Below are positions 25,993 through 37,823 of a stretch of DNA of 64,000 bases, piece by piece (the stretch's first letter is position 1; each line of letters begins with the position of its first letter). The translations under genes were made by a program, and so were the position numbers. The notes under the pieces were generated by a model, which saw nothing but the letters and a program-made list of their open reading frames with translations, searched no databases and was not told where the DNA came from. Source of the DNA: Oxyruncus cristatus (lineage: Eukaryota > Chordata > Aves > Passeriformes > Cotingidae); NCBI GenBank assembly GCA_013399855.1, contig VXAY01004360.1, forward strand, positions 1,815,424 through 1,879,423, in the 5' to 3' direction.

Positions 25993-26149
25993 ATAGAATC
26001 ACAGAATATTCTGAGTTGGAAGGAACCCACACGAATCATCAAAGTCCAGCTCTTGTCTCTGCACAGAACAACCCCAGGTATCACGCCAAGTGCCTGAGAG
26101 TGTTGTCCAAATGCTTCTTTTACTCTGTCAGGCTTGTAGTTGTGACCAT
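25993..26149 (-). repeat. CR1 LINE 3' tail
   Basis: It starts with ATAGAATCACAGAAT, followed by GAGTTGGAAGGAACCCAC, the complement of the usual CR1 3' terminus. It continues through a block reading CCTGAGAGTGTTGTCCAAAT. Only the last 160 bases or so of the element were inserted or survive. This subfamily differs from the copies at 10 and 45 kb, whose tails read TTGGAAAAGAC or similar. Confidence 0.85.
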
Positions 26150-26889
26150 ACAGGTACAGAACAGACATATTATGGTACTTTTCAAAGACTTCTAAGTTTT
26201 CTGAAAGTGCCCTGCTGATGGTCTTTTACACCAGATTTGGAGACATTCAAGCTCTTGTCTGTTCTGACATTATCACTAGTGCCAGTTTTGGTAATTTCTT
26301 TATGTAATGGATTTTTTAATGTTGGGAACTGGCTTGAGATTCTTAAACTTCTTTGACATAAACGTTTTTATTTTAAAGCGGTGGACTATGAGGTCATCTC
26401 AAACATTTGAGGTAACATATTATAAGAAGTAAAGCATGCAGGTTTGTTTATTGATGCTGCCTGTCAGAAGTAAATACTGAATATATTTGTTTCTGTTGTG
26501 CTTTCAGTATTTTGGTTTAGCACAGGACTGTTTATTTCTGCCATGTTTTTAATATTCCAAAGCTTTGGATAAGGATACATCCAATCTAAAACACGGTGGA
26601 GGAGAGGTTATCTCTACTTATTCATCCACTGTCAAGGTCATGAAATGCACGTACTCAGATAGGTGTATATTTCAGCATATTTGGCACAGCTTCAGATTGG
26701 TTGTGAGTTTGTAGTGCTGCTTAGAGATTTGTTTTCCTTACAAGCAAATGTCAGCTAGAATTACAGCTCTGTATGAGTTGAAAAATACATCTATAGCGTA
26801 CCTGAGAAGTCTAGTTTATTGTCAGAAGGTACATTTTAACATGAGCATTTTTGTATCTACCGTTTATCAGTATAAGAAATCACTGCATC
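26150..26889. other. No recognisable feature
   Basis: AT-rich unique sequence between two repeats. I see no gene. Confidence 0.4.
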
Positions 26890-27740
26890 CAGTAGAATCA
26901 GGTAGTGGCAAGCTTGTGGCATTATAGACTCACCCTGATAAGACCTAAAATCCGATCAAACTATCATACAAGCTATCACACAAGATCAACTGCTGGAGCC
27001 AGGGTATTGTCTTGGTGTTAATTATGCTAAAACCATCCTGGTTCACCAGACTTCAATACACACACCCTACTTTTTGAAGTCTGATTAGACAGATAAGCTG
27101 ATAGCTGGCCTGTAAATGTGTGACTAGCAGTCAATCACTTAATACTATAAAAGTCCAGTCCCCTTTCATGCGGTCAGGTTCTTCTGATATAACCCTTCTT
27201 GGAGTGTATGTGTGGAGATTCCTCCCTTGGGCTGGGGATGTCCCTGAAGGTTATTCCTTGAGGTTGAGAGAAAGAGGTCTCCCCACGAGCCTTGGTATAG
27301 GTGAATTACATCAGATCTCTACTTAATAATTTTTTCTTTTTGCTAGTTTTAATACAACTGCTTCAATAATTGCTTTGTTACGGTGCACTATACTACTTTA
27401 TGCTCTATTATACTCTACTAGTAGATTTTTAGCATTTATGTTGTGCCATAACTAGTTCCAATTAAGATCTTTAGTCTGACCATTTCTAATAATTAACTAT
27501 TCATCTTATATAAATATCCTCATTTTGCCAATCATTAAAACCTGCAGGACAAAAGTGGTTCAATCACACCTCTATAATTCCTTAAATTTAAACCATTGGC
27601 ATAATCTAAGGCTAGGACTGGATTCAGCTGCACCTGGACTCCTCTCTGAGAAGGGATTTAGAAAGCAAGGGAATCCTTTCTGCACCTTGTGACTCAATGG
27701 CAGGGCTTTTTTAATCAATTTTGTCTAAACATTCCACTCC
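26890..27740 (+). mobile_element. Possible old LTR remnant
   Basis: A TATA-like TATAAAAG lies at 27146-27153. About 80 bases further on a GC-richer block contains GGGGATGTCCCTGAAGG and TTGAGGTTGAGAGAAAGAGG, and then an AT-rich stretch follows. Downstream, a block around 27610-27720 (GGACTGGATTCAGCTGCACC, GCACCTTGTGACTCAATGG) resembles the 3' part of avian ERV LTRs as I remember them. No terminal inverted repeat or target duplication could be defined, so both borders are approximate and the assignment is tentative. Confidence 0.4.
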
Positions 27741-28043
27741 CACAAGAGCAAAGCTGCAGTAAGTTTAATTCCTTATTTTGCTGCATGCCTAATTTGTTAG
27801 TTTATGTCTGCATGTGTAATGCACATGGTTAAATCTATCAGTTGGAGGTGGCCATCACAGGTTAGTAAAAGGCCTGAGGACTCACAGAAAGGCTTACTTA
27901 GTGCATTTTAGGCCAGTCTTTTATGTTTTCAAACATTAGGCGGACATTATGAAGTTCTCTCCTATTACTATAACACAAGACTGTCGCGTGCCGGTAAGGA
28001 AAGGTACACGACACACTAGGGTTCTTGACACGAGGTTTAGAGC

Positions 28044-28049
28044 TTTATT
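28044..28049 (-). terminator. LTR polyadenylation signal AATAAA
   Basis: The complement of TTTATT lies about 85 bases downstream of the LTR TATA box on the minus strand. The spacing fits a compact R region. Confidence 0.7.
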
Positions 28050-28130
28050 GTTGGGTGCGATGATGTGGCAAAGCAGTTGCTCTTGGACCCCGTGTACAAG
28101 GTGTGTCCCCGAGAAAAATGAGGGGAGGAC

Positions 28131-28137
28131 TTTTATA
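28131..28137 (-). promoter_or_regulatory. LTR TATA box
   Basis: The complement of TTTTATA reads TATAAAA on the minus strand, inside a defined LTR and upstream of its AATAAA. It would drive transcription leftward. Confidence 0.7.
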
Positions 28138-28543
28138 GGGTAGGTGAGAGAAGGATCTGGAGTTTAACATATATGGGAATACAGGGGAGGAGAGTAATAC
28201 AAACTGGGAGAGCATGGGAGGAGACACAACCTTATTGAGAAACAGGGGAGGAGAATGACTAAACATGGATAACATCTGCACTGCGGCAAACATGGACCAA
28301 TAGGAAATTGGGGATAAACTCTAAGGAATTATGAGGTAAAAACATTTTTAAAATTGGGAGTACATAACGTTAAAAGCATGCATTAACAATAAACTAAATA
28401 TGAACATGGGAATTGGCAGAGAGGATCCTTTTTCTTCTTCTTTAACTGTTAGTAGAGATCTTCATATATTTTGATTACAATAAACAGCTTGCTTCCAGAT
28501 CTCAAACCGCTCCATCGTGTTCCGTTTGCTCCCGACACAACAC

Positions 28544-31500
28544 TAAGAGAAAGGTGTCTCAAATTTAGATGGCAGGTGGTGTTTTGTGCTGTAGGATCCC
28601 AAAAAGTCACTAGGTTCCTGTTGTGTCTGTGGCCTAGACACTTCCATGCACAATTATGAGATTGTTGGTAAAAATCCGAAATTATACTTATAGACTGCAA
28701 AGAACAAGATCCACTAATACAGAAAAGAACAGCTCTATTCTCATCTTATTGCCAACACTTTGTGTCAAAGACGATATATTTTATTTGCTGACACAGGCAG
28801 AAATTTTTACTTTTAAATTGTATTAGAAAAGTAAGTGAGGAATTTTTTTCAAAGAAAGCTTGAGTCTTAACAAAAAAGAACCCTGAACTCAGATCTTACG
28901 AAACATAAATATTTTCAATTATTTTTTAGCTTAAAATAGAAGATTAATAATTCCAGTAATCTCTGAAATATTAAAATTAAGGTCAAGTTTCAGTTAATTT
29001 ACTGTTTCTGGCTCTTTGATTGAGAATTGCCAACTTTAGAGTTCACAAGATGGTATGTACAGTTACAGTACACTTTTGTTGTTGGAGGGCAGCAGTGCAA
29101 ACAGCTCCAATGCAGGAGCTGCTACCTAATGACCTAAGACCACTAATACATAATATGCACTATGAAGGTATATGTATTATGTACGCATATGATTAATATG
29201 ATAATTGCATGAACATGGAAAGTAACCCACTTTATGATATGAAGTTACTGTATATTATGTTTTTACAATTCCCTGGATGGATGCAGTCATTAAGCTTAAT
29301 GAGGGGGATGGAAGGAATTGAAAGAGAACAGTAAAGAAAAGCATGGAATCTAAATAAGTAGTCTCCCCACAAACATCATGAAGACCACTTACAATACAAT
29401 GGTACACATCTAGCCTCCTTAAATTTGCAAAATTTGCTTTTCCAGAGCTGGGTGCCAGTAGATCTAGAAATTTATAGATAATTACAAAATTATGTGCAAA
29501 ATTAATAAAAGTTTTTTGATTAGCGACAGTCACATTCCCTTCAGGAGCTGAACATAAGTCAGGGTAACTGACGTGCTAAGGATAACATAAAGAACCTCTG
29601 TGAATAGAAGAGTCCTTTGCTTTTTCCCTTCAAAACATATGGATGAATCATGGTCTAAGAACATGCACAACAGGAAAGAGTGATAAGACATGATCATACT
29701 TGCATCTGCTTATACATTACAGAACTGTATGTTTTGTACTTCTTTGATCTTGAATTGAGAGTTGCATGACCCGCAGGTCAGGTATGGGACTTAATGTGGA
29801 CTATGGATAAAATTCAATGTCATTTGACAGACTAAACTGGAAAAAAACCTAAGCACAGTTCTGTCTGAGAGGATAATAGTATTTTTTTTTGAAAGTTAAA
29901 ATTTGGGAACATTATACACGTGGAATAATTGGTCAGCCATAAGGCTATTAGGAATAAAACATCAAGGTAATTAGTGGTAGATATGGTTGAACACAAGGTT
30001 AATCAGTCTCATTTTTATGATGTTAATTATTAAAAGTAATCAGCCCTGGGGTACTTACAGAACCACTCTCACTAAATATTTTAAAAAATGTAGTAGGACT
30101 TTTACATTTTGCTTCAAGAAGAGCTTGTGTATAAACCTTTTAAAGTAGCACACTGTCTTGGGATATTTGCATAATAAGATGCTTTATAAAATGAAAGCCC
30201 AAAATTCTGCTTTCCCCCAGTGTTAGGAATCACATTTCTAGAATTGACATATTTTCTTTCTGCAGGAAAGATCATGAAGACTGAAACATTAAGAGTAGCA
30301 TGAGATTTCTGAATCAAAGCCTGTCTTGAGGCATAATTAACAGAAGGCATCTAATTATCTAAGCCAAAACTGTATCATCCTTAGCCCTTAATGCACATAA
30401 GATAACTTAGATGACATTTAATTAGAGGCAAAGCATAGACTAATACTTATTTAATAGCTTTGGTAGAAGCTTCCCTTAGGTGTTAGGAGATTGTCCAGTG
30501 AATTGGGGCAAATATTTAGCCTGTGCCTGCAGCTAAATAAATAATTTGCAGCCAACAATTTACTTAGTCAAGTTTCTACTCTTTCTGGAGTAGGAATGTG
30601 ATTTCTTCAGATTTAACAGCTATTTGATGAAAACCTTTTTAATTCTCATTTGAGAAATTAAAAATGTTCAAAATATAGAAGTTTGAACACTATTGTTTAC
30701 CTGTAAATGGATGGATTAATGGTTTTATTTATAATATTTATCATATTTATCATATTGTTTTATTTGTTTTCCTGGTTAAAGGGTTGTGTTCACAGCTACA
30801 GTGGAAGTAGTGACATTTCTTTTGGACTTAGGTTGCCATTCTCATTTGAATTTGTTAGCTGTCTCAGTATTTTGTAGAAGCATTTGTTGTCAAGTCTTAA
30901 CATCTCTATTTGATCCATGCCTAAGTCACTGTAGGAAAGGGAGGTGGCAGGAAAGCAAGCTCTGCTATGGAAATAATGATGTCCACACTCTGCATTATGG
31001 ACAAGTGCCATGAATAAAAACCATATTTACTTTCAGTGCATAATAGCAGATCTAGAAAAGATCTCTCGTGGTCTCTGTTCTTTAGAATGCTTTCAAGAGC
31101 TGCTACATCTGGTTGAGAAGAGCAAGCAGGTGGATGGGAGATTTTGCCTAGATCCATTCCAATAAATTTCAGTTATATAACAAGATGTTAGGAAGGATGA
31201 ACCCTCCTCTGGAGATTAATCTTTCTCTCTTTACAAGCAACCTCAATTGCCTGAAATTAGGCGAGTTGGTCTTAGTTTCTTTTGTATGGCTCATAGTGGG
31301 AAGACTCCTCAGTGCTGCTTGTGTTTACACTGGGCTATGGACTGTCACTGACTTAGATCTCAGTTTCTGTTCAGTGTTTGTGTGGGTTGTATGCTATACT
31401 TTTTAGGAAGATGTAGGATCTAATAGAGGGAGTTTTGTTACCTGAAAAGGAAAACGAATTTTAGAAAATAAGTAAAAGATAAATACCACTTCAAATGTAC

Positions 31501-32104
31501 TCCTAGTATCTCAAGGTTGTGTAAGTGGAATCCAGGCTTGAAAAACTGCTGTTGAACATCAGAATCAAATGTTATAATGCAATGTCAAAATCAGAAATTC
31601 GTTTTCATTTTTACATACCATAATGTGGATAGTTATACTGTCTGCATAAAGAGATATTAAATTCTTTTAAAAAAAATCTAGTTCTAATAGTTTCTATAAT
31701 AAATAGCTGTATTCTTCCAAACAGTTTTCATCAAACACTGTCTTCTTTCCATCATGGCTCTTTTCCTTATGGGAGCACCAGTGGGTATTAATTAAATTCT
31801 CAGGACAGAACTCCCAAGTGGAAGTTATTTAGTTGTATCAAAGATGCATCTTCTAAACAAGATATGTGTATTAGTCTTGAGCTGTGGTGGTACATACCAC
31901 CACATGGACATTTTGTGAGTCTTTTCATGACCTCAAAATTTTGACTTTTATTTTATGAAATCATACCATGGCTTCAGAGTCTTTTTGAAGTCACGAGATG
32001 GGTTCAGATGAAGTGGAAGCATGTGCTTGATTTTGCAGAAAGCCTGAAAAAAACAGGTCAAAGAAAAGAAGTAGTCCTTTCAACTAGAAAATGTGTTGTT
32101 TAAT
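28544..32104. other. No recognisable gene; AT-rich
   Basis: Strongly AT-rich unique sequence with repeated ATG/CAT-like purine-pyrimidine alternation near 29145-29210 and an AT-rich patch near 30720-30760. No gene or transposon is recognised. Confidence 0.5.
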
Positions 32105-33332
32105 ACCCATAAGAATCCTCCAAGAGCTAGTTCGTATCATCCTTTCTTGATGATTTTCAAGTGGTCCTGGGAATCCAGAGAAGTCCCAGCTGACTGGAAG
32201 CTTATCAAACCTGATAAGTCACGCTTATCAAACCTGATTTCCTTCTATAACAAAGTAACCCACCTAGTTGATCTAGGGAAGCCAGTGGATATAATCTTGT
32301 TGGATTTTGGTAAAGCTTTTGATACTGTCTCTCACAGAATTCTTATCGAAAAAATGTCAAGCACACAGTTGGATAAACACATCTTGCGGTGAGGTGAGAA
32401 ATTGGCTGATGGGTTGAGCACAAAGGGTAACAGCGAAGCAGGTGACATCAGACTGGCAACCTGTCACTAGAGGGGTTCCACAGGGCTCCATCTTGGGCCC
32501 TATGCTCTTCAACATCTTCATAAATGACTTGGACATGGGACTGGAAGGGCTACTGAGCAAATTTGCAGAGGACACAAAAGTGGAAGGAGCTGTTGACTCC
32601 CTTGAAGGAAGGGAGACCCTGCAGAGAGGCCTCAATAAATTAGAGGACTGGGCAATCCCCAACCATAGGAAGTTCAACGAGGAAAAGTGCCCAATTCTGC
32701 ACCCAGGATGGGGCAACCCTGGATGTACAGACAGCCTGCTGAATGAGAGGCTGGAAAGCAGTGCCATGGAAAGGGACCTTTCCACAGATGGTTGGGGGAG
32801 GTGATTGTCCTGCTCTGCTCTGAACTGATGTGGCCTCATCTTGAATATTGTGGCAGTTTGGGTCATCGCAATGAGAAAGATACTGAGCTCTTGGAGAGCA
32901 TCCAAAGGCAGACAATGAAGATGGTGAAGGGCCTTGAGGGGAAGCCGTATGAAGAGCAGCTGAGGTCACTTGGTCTGTTCAGCCTGAAGAACAGGAGACT
33001 GAGGGGAGACCTCATCATAGTCTACAACTTCCTCGTGAGGGGAAGAGGAGGGGCAGGCACTGATCTCTTCTCTGTGGTGACCAGTGACAGGACCCAAGGG
33101 AATGGCTAGAAGTTGTTCCAGGGGAGATTTAGCTTGAATATTAGAAAAAAGTTCTCCCAGAGGGTGGTTGGGCACTGGAACAGGCTTCCCAGGGAAGTGG
33201 TCACAGCACTAAGTCTGACAGAGTTCAAACATTTGGATGATACTCTCAGGCACCTGGTGCAGAGCCAGGAGTTGGACTCAATGATCCTTGTGGGTCCCTT
33301 CCAACTCAGCATATTCTTTGATTCTGCTATGA
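32105..33332 (+). repeat. CR1 LINE with broken reverse transcriptase
   Basis: The CR1 ORF2 reverse transcriptase (copies element RNA into DNA during target-primed insertion) is recognisable in pieces. LLDFGKAFDTVSHRIL is encoded at about 32298-32345, and GVPQGSILGPMLFNIFINDL at about 32471-32530. The catalytic block reads FAEDTK (32562-32579) instead of the active Tyr/Phe-Ala-Asp-Asp, so the first catalytic Asp is lost. The C-terminal part continues in several frames to about 33300, and the copy ends in ATTCTGCTATGA, a degenerate tail octamer. It is 5'-truncated and carries stops, frameshifts and at least one internal deletion, so it is inactive. A 16-bp direct repeat lies inside it (32200-32215 and 32223-32238). 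Confidence 0.9.
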
Positions 33333-35129
33333 AGAGTGATTATGTTTATGAATGTGAAGAAAAAGTAGGAAGAAGACAGATCATACCAACTACATAGCTA
33401 TATCCATGCTAAAGGAACACCTCTTGGCCCATGTACAATCAACCTGTGGAAAATAGATTTTTTTTTTTTTTTAATTTAATAACTAATCAAATGGAAAGAT
33501 TTACACTTCACAGCAAGCAAGAAAAACCCAGAGATGTCAATGTGTCAAATGGATATATTTGCATTCACTGGAGGAACATTAATTCCAAGAGACTCAGAAA
33601 CTGTACATCCCAGTTTAACCAAAGTACATTACTTGTTACTACTGGCAACCTCGAAGAAGGTTTATTTAAAATATTTTTAATTTTTATTTAAAATAAAATA
33701 AAATACAATTAAAAAAAAAAAGAAAGTAAGAAACAATCAAACCAAACCCACCATTTTTCCAAAAAGAAAAAAACCCCTGAAACTACAACCCAGGGGTCTT
33801 CAGATTGCTTAAGTTTTTTCTTACTTGTTTTTCATTTTATTCCATTTTATTGTTTTCAATAAGGTCGTTAAAGTTTCATGAACAGGTTGTCCCTGTAGTA
33901 GGTGACAATGCAAGACACAAGTTGAAGAAGTTACATCATGAAGGTAAATTCTTGAGTTTTTTTCTGGTTTAGATTCAGGTCCATAAGAATATATAGCTGC
34001 TAAAAGTAAAATACCCTTAGCCTTCTTCCTGTATCTTCTTCCTGACTCAAGCTACTGTCAGATGAGAGGCATTGGAAGTCCAAATTCTCTAGTAGTGCCT
34101 GTGGCTTTGCAGCACTTAAGTACCTTGCTTGCACTGGACTCCCATGGGAACTGCCAATGAGCCTTTGCCATCCCTACTTTAGATGCAGACATCTCGGGTC
34201 ATGAATCCAGCTTGTCCTAAAAGATGTATTTTAAACTATTTTAAAAATTTTATTTTAGACCTATAGTCCCTTTCAAGTGTCCTCTGAGAAAGAGTATAAG
34301 AACAGGGATGATTGGGGGAACTAGCAGTACCTCCCAACTTCCAGTGAATAACTTTTTCTTTGAATCTACCATCTTCTGTTATCTGTGCTACTGGAGAGCA
34401 TTTAAACATGCCATTATGAAAAAGGAAGGGAGAAAGACAGTAGTATTATTGCCATAAGTTGCTGCCCAAGGTGGCATTTGACTCTGGACATCTGCCACAG
34501 AATGAAATTGTCACCAAAAAGTGAGAAAGATAGGATTTTCTATGGGTAACAAGAGCAGTCAGAATTATGACAGTTACTGCTGAAAACAGAGAAGGAGTTG
34601 AAAGTAAGCCAGAATCCCTCAGTAATATCTACTCTGTGGAGTAGGAAGGGAATGTCATATAGCAACATATGGTGCTGCTGCTTGCTGCTGGAAACAGCAT
34701 TCTGTGGAAAGTGTCTTCTCAATTTGGGCCCATGGTGTCAGTTCCCATGTTCTGGTATAGAGCTGGAAATGGAGAAGTGCTGCAATTTGTGATTGCCCAG
34801 GAATTTTTTTTTTTTTTTTCAAGCATTTTGGATCATTTCAGTGAAGTCAGGACAAAGGAAAGTAATATGAATTTTTCCAGGACGATATATGCATTCATCT
34901 CACAATACGAAACAGTCACTACCCAATTCTGATCTATACTTATGTATGAGTACTGATTAGTATTCTGTGAACAAGAATGTGTGTTTTGAACTCACTAATT
35001 ATTACAGCAGATTTTTAATAATTCTCTTCCTGTAACCCTCAATTTATCTTTATTGCATTTATGAAATAAGTGTAGGAGCTCCCAGAAGGTGAATGTAATA
35101 TTATTTTGGGCTCACCTCACATTGGAGAC
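33333..35129. other. No recognisable gene; A/T-rich tracts
   Basis: Unique sequence with T15 at 33458-33472, an A/T-rich simple patch at about 33665-33725 and T16 at 34804-34819. Open frames are short and unfamiliar. Confidence 0.5.
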
Positions 35130-35333
35130 TCTGCGTAAGTTTATAAACATCAATTAAGTTTCACCATGCTGCCATCTGGGAAATAACTTTTCTTACACCC
35201 ATGTTACAGATGGATAAACAAACAGGAGCTAAATAACTTGGCCTGGATCATGTTGCAAATTGGGAATAGAGTTCTCACGCTGTCTCCCAGTCCCTCGCTC
35301 AGGTCTAACCAGTAAGCATGCTGCCACACTGCT
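35130..35333 (-). repeat. MIR-type SINE remnant
   Basis: On the plus strand the segment follows the complement of the MIR consensus in order. It has CCCATGTTACAGATGGATAA (about 35198), GCTAAATAACTTGGCCTGGA (about 35228), TTGGGAATAGAGTTCTCAC (about 35260), then TCTCCCAGTCC and TCTAACCAGTAAGCATGCTG (about 35304). This corresponds to the tRNA-derived head and core of MIR on the minus strand. MIRs are ancient amniote SINEs and are sparse in birds. The identification rests on remembered consensus. Confidence 0.7.
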
Positions 35334-37587
35334 TATTTACATTTTGAGACTGTTTTTAATTAACTAAGTTGCCATTTATTTTTCTCCTGAATCATCCAAA
35401 ACTTGCCAAAACATTTTAATAAAACTTTCACATACAGAGGCTAGCATTTATAGTTGAATATGTTTATCCTCACCTTTCTTTGCTTCTAAGATCTGTGTTG
35501 CTGCTAGCTCTTAGCAAATTAAGCACAAACAATTTTTTGTGGTTCCTTTTAAGAAGTGTTCCCACTGACAACTATGGCTTTTGAATGAGTTTCTCATGCT
35601 CATATTATAAATCAACCTCTCCAATTCCTCAATTAGTTTTACTTTTCCTTGCACAGAATCCTTTCCATTTTCTAATGTTTTTATGGTCGTGGTTGATAAG
35701 GCATGCACAAGAGGATGAAGAGCTGGCATTTGCTGTTGTGGATTCTTATACACTTATTCACTCAGGTTAGGCTGGTTACAACTTTCTCTCTTTTTTTTTT
35801 TTTAAACTATTTTCCATAGTAGAGTTTTTTTCCCTGTATTGTTGGTAACCCTTAATTGTGATGTATCTAATTGTGGTTAGAAATACAAAGCTTCTAGTTA
35901 TTACAATTGCTCTCTTCCCATTTCAGCTGTAGGTAATTAAAAGTTTTAGGGGTGGGGGCTGAGTTTTATAGGTCATCTCAGTTATCCCTGTGTGTGATAA
36001 TCGTTATAAAGGCAGAAGGACCACTACTAAAGCAGTCACTCTATAAAAATGGAGGATATACTTCCACCTGAAATATGGGTCATTACTGTTAGACTACTGG
36101 AAATTCCGGACTTACTTCTCTTGGAGAGAAGGTGGTGCAAAAGAAAACTCAGTGCACCACTGTAGTGATAATTCCAAATTTTAGGGACATTCTCACAGGA
36201 AAAAGCCATCCTTTCTAACCTCGAGCACTACATTGTTCAAATGAGGAAATAATTCCCCATTATCAGCTGCCAGGAATGGGATACTTACCTCAAGTCATTA
36301 GAAAACCTGGACATGACATACAATTAAATTGTGCCATGCACTTCTTCTGTGTTGTTTTTCTAGTTAATTAAGCCATTATCCAAAGTGATTAAATTATTTA
36401 ACCTAGAACAGTTGGTGTATTCAATCTCTTTTATTTTTTTCCAGTAAATGAAAAGCAAGAAGTGGGTAGTAGTAGCATTCAGATACTGTAATTAACATTT
36501 AGTTCTGTTAATGAAAAAAAAAAAAAAACAAAAACCAAGGATCCAAACATATGATGAAATTAGTCAGTTATCTAAGTGAATTCAGAACAGAACATTGAAA
36601 ACTGACTGTGTATACAGTGAAAACCGCCTGTGTATACAGTGAAAACCTAGTTACTAAGTTACCACAAGCTGTTTTGTTATGTGAACAAAGTGATGCAATT
36701 GTTCATGTCTACAATTGCATCATCTGTCTAATTAGGAGCAGATCCCAGTGTCTAAAACCTCCATCATCTCTTTGCATGTTTTCCCAAAGCACAGTATTTT
36801 GGGCCAATGTCTTCACTAGAACATGTTAGGTAGGAGTAGGAAATACTCCTGTGTGTTCTTTAGGAGTCTGCAGAGTAGAGTCAGTTCAGGACATCCTGGC
36901 ATCAAGATAACAGCTGAGAGCAGCCTGGACATTTCAGGACCTATGGGTGGGTATAGAAAGGATTGGTGTGATGCCAGAGGGCTGGGTGGGGGAGCAGCTA
37001 GTGACATTTTGTAAAAGGTTGAGTATACTAAAGTAGGTCACACAGTTTTTATGAAGCTGTGGGTAGAAATCACATAGTTTAATTGGACCCCTGAGGTCTG
37101 CGAGTTGTCTCCTTCTCCCTTCTCCTAGCTTGTCCTCTCACTTTTTTCTCCTCCAACTATTTGAGGTATAAACTTTTGCCCTACAGCCCCTCCTGATACC
37201 TGCAAACAAGCCAGATTTGATCTTGTTACCAGGAAGAACCAAGCTGCAGAAGAACTTTGTTCAGGAGGCGTGCTAATCCCACAAAAAAAATGTAATAAGC
37301 AAAATGTGCAGCTGTCAAGACCAAGGTGCACTAATGTTAACATCCATAGCTTGCTGATGTAATGTAAATTTTAGGTAGAAAGCTGCTTTTTGGAAGAGAT
37401 AGGCTTTTATGTAGAGTAGGTACACTTGTATGCTCTACTGCTTTAAAAAGAACATTTGTGCATAAGCAGGTGTCTCTTATTTTTCTTAAATAAAGATACA
37501 AGTGGGGAAACAAATTCAAATTTAAGTAAGGATCCAAAAATGTTCAAAAATCTAGTGGAGGTGTTTTCTCCCACATAAAAAATTATA
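35334..37587. other. No recognisable gene; short tandem repeat
   Basis: AT-rich unique sequence. An A15 tract lies near 36515-36530 and a 22-bp tandem duplication at 36606-36646. No transposon or gene is recognised. Confidence 0.5.
36606..36646 (+). repeat. Two-copy 22-bp tandem repeat
   Basis: CTGTGTATACAGTGAAAAC occurs at 36606-36624 and again, identical over 19 bases, at 36628-36646. Each copy contains the palindrome TGTATACA. Confidence 0.9.
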
Positions 37588-37823
37588 GGACATGAGGAAA
37601 TGGCCTCAAATTGCACCAAGATTTAGGTTGGATATTAGGAAGAATTGTCAAGCATTGGGACAGGCTGCCCAGAAAAGTGATTGAGTCACCATCCCTGGAG
37701 GTATTTAAAAGATATGTAAATGTGCTTTACAACACAGTTTAGTTTTGGACTTGGGATTTAGTGTTAGGCTGAGGGTTTGACTCAATGATCTCAAAGGTCT
37801 TTTCAAACCTGAATGATTCTATG
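37588..37823 (+). repeat. CR1 LINE 3' end
   Basis: It begins with AGGACATGAGGAAATGGCCT and continues with TTTAGGTTGGATATTAGGAA, GGCTGCCCAGAAAAGTG and CCATCCCTGGAGGTATTTAA, the same order as in the plus-strand copy at 54.7-54.9 kb. It ends exactly in ATTCTATG (37816-37823), the CR1 tail octamer. It contains only the 3' 240 bases, with no functional coding sequence. Confidence 0.9.

Larger units (their letters stand above)
27976..28543 (-). mobile_element. Solo LTR, ERVK/alpharetrovirus-like
   Basis: The element spans 27982-28537, from TGTCG to CGACA. It is flanked by near-identical 6-mers, CAAGAC and CAACAC (5 of 6 bases match), as expected for the 6-bp duplication of this class. Read on the minus strand, the parts occur in LTR order: a U3-like region, TATAAAA (complement of 28131-28137), then AATAAA about 85 bases downstream (complement of 28044-28049), and a short U5 that retains several CpGs. 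The sequence beyond U5 shows no primer-binding site and no viral gene, so it is a solo LTR. The retained CpGs suggest a fairly recent insertion. Confidence 0.85.

Noticed and set aside
32357..32969. Minus-strand open frames of 109-182 codons
   Set aside because: They are antisense shadows of the CR1 reverse transcriptase read on the plus strand.
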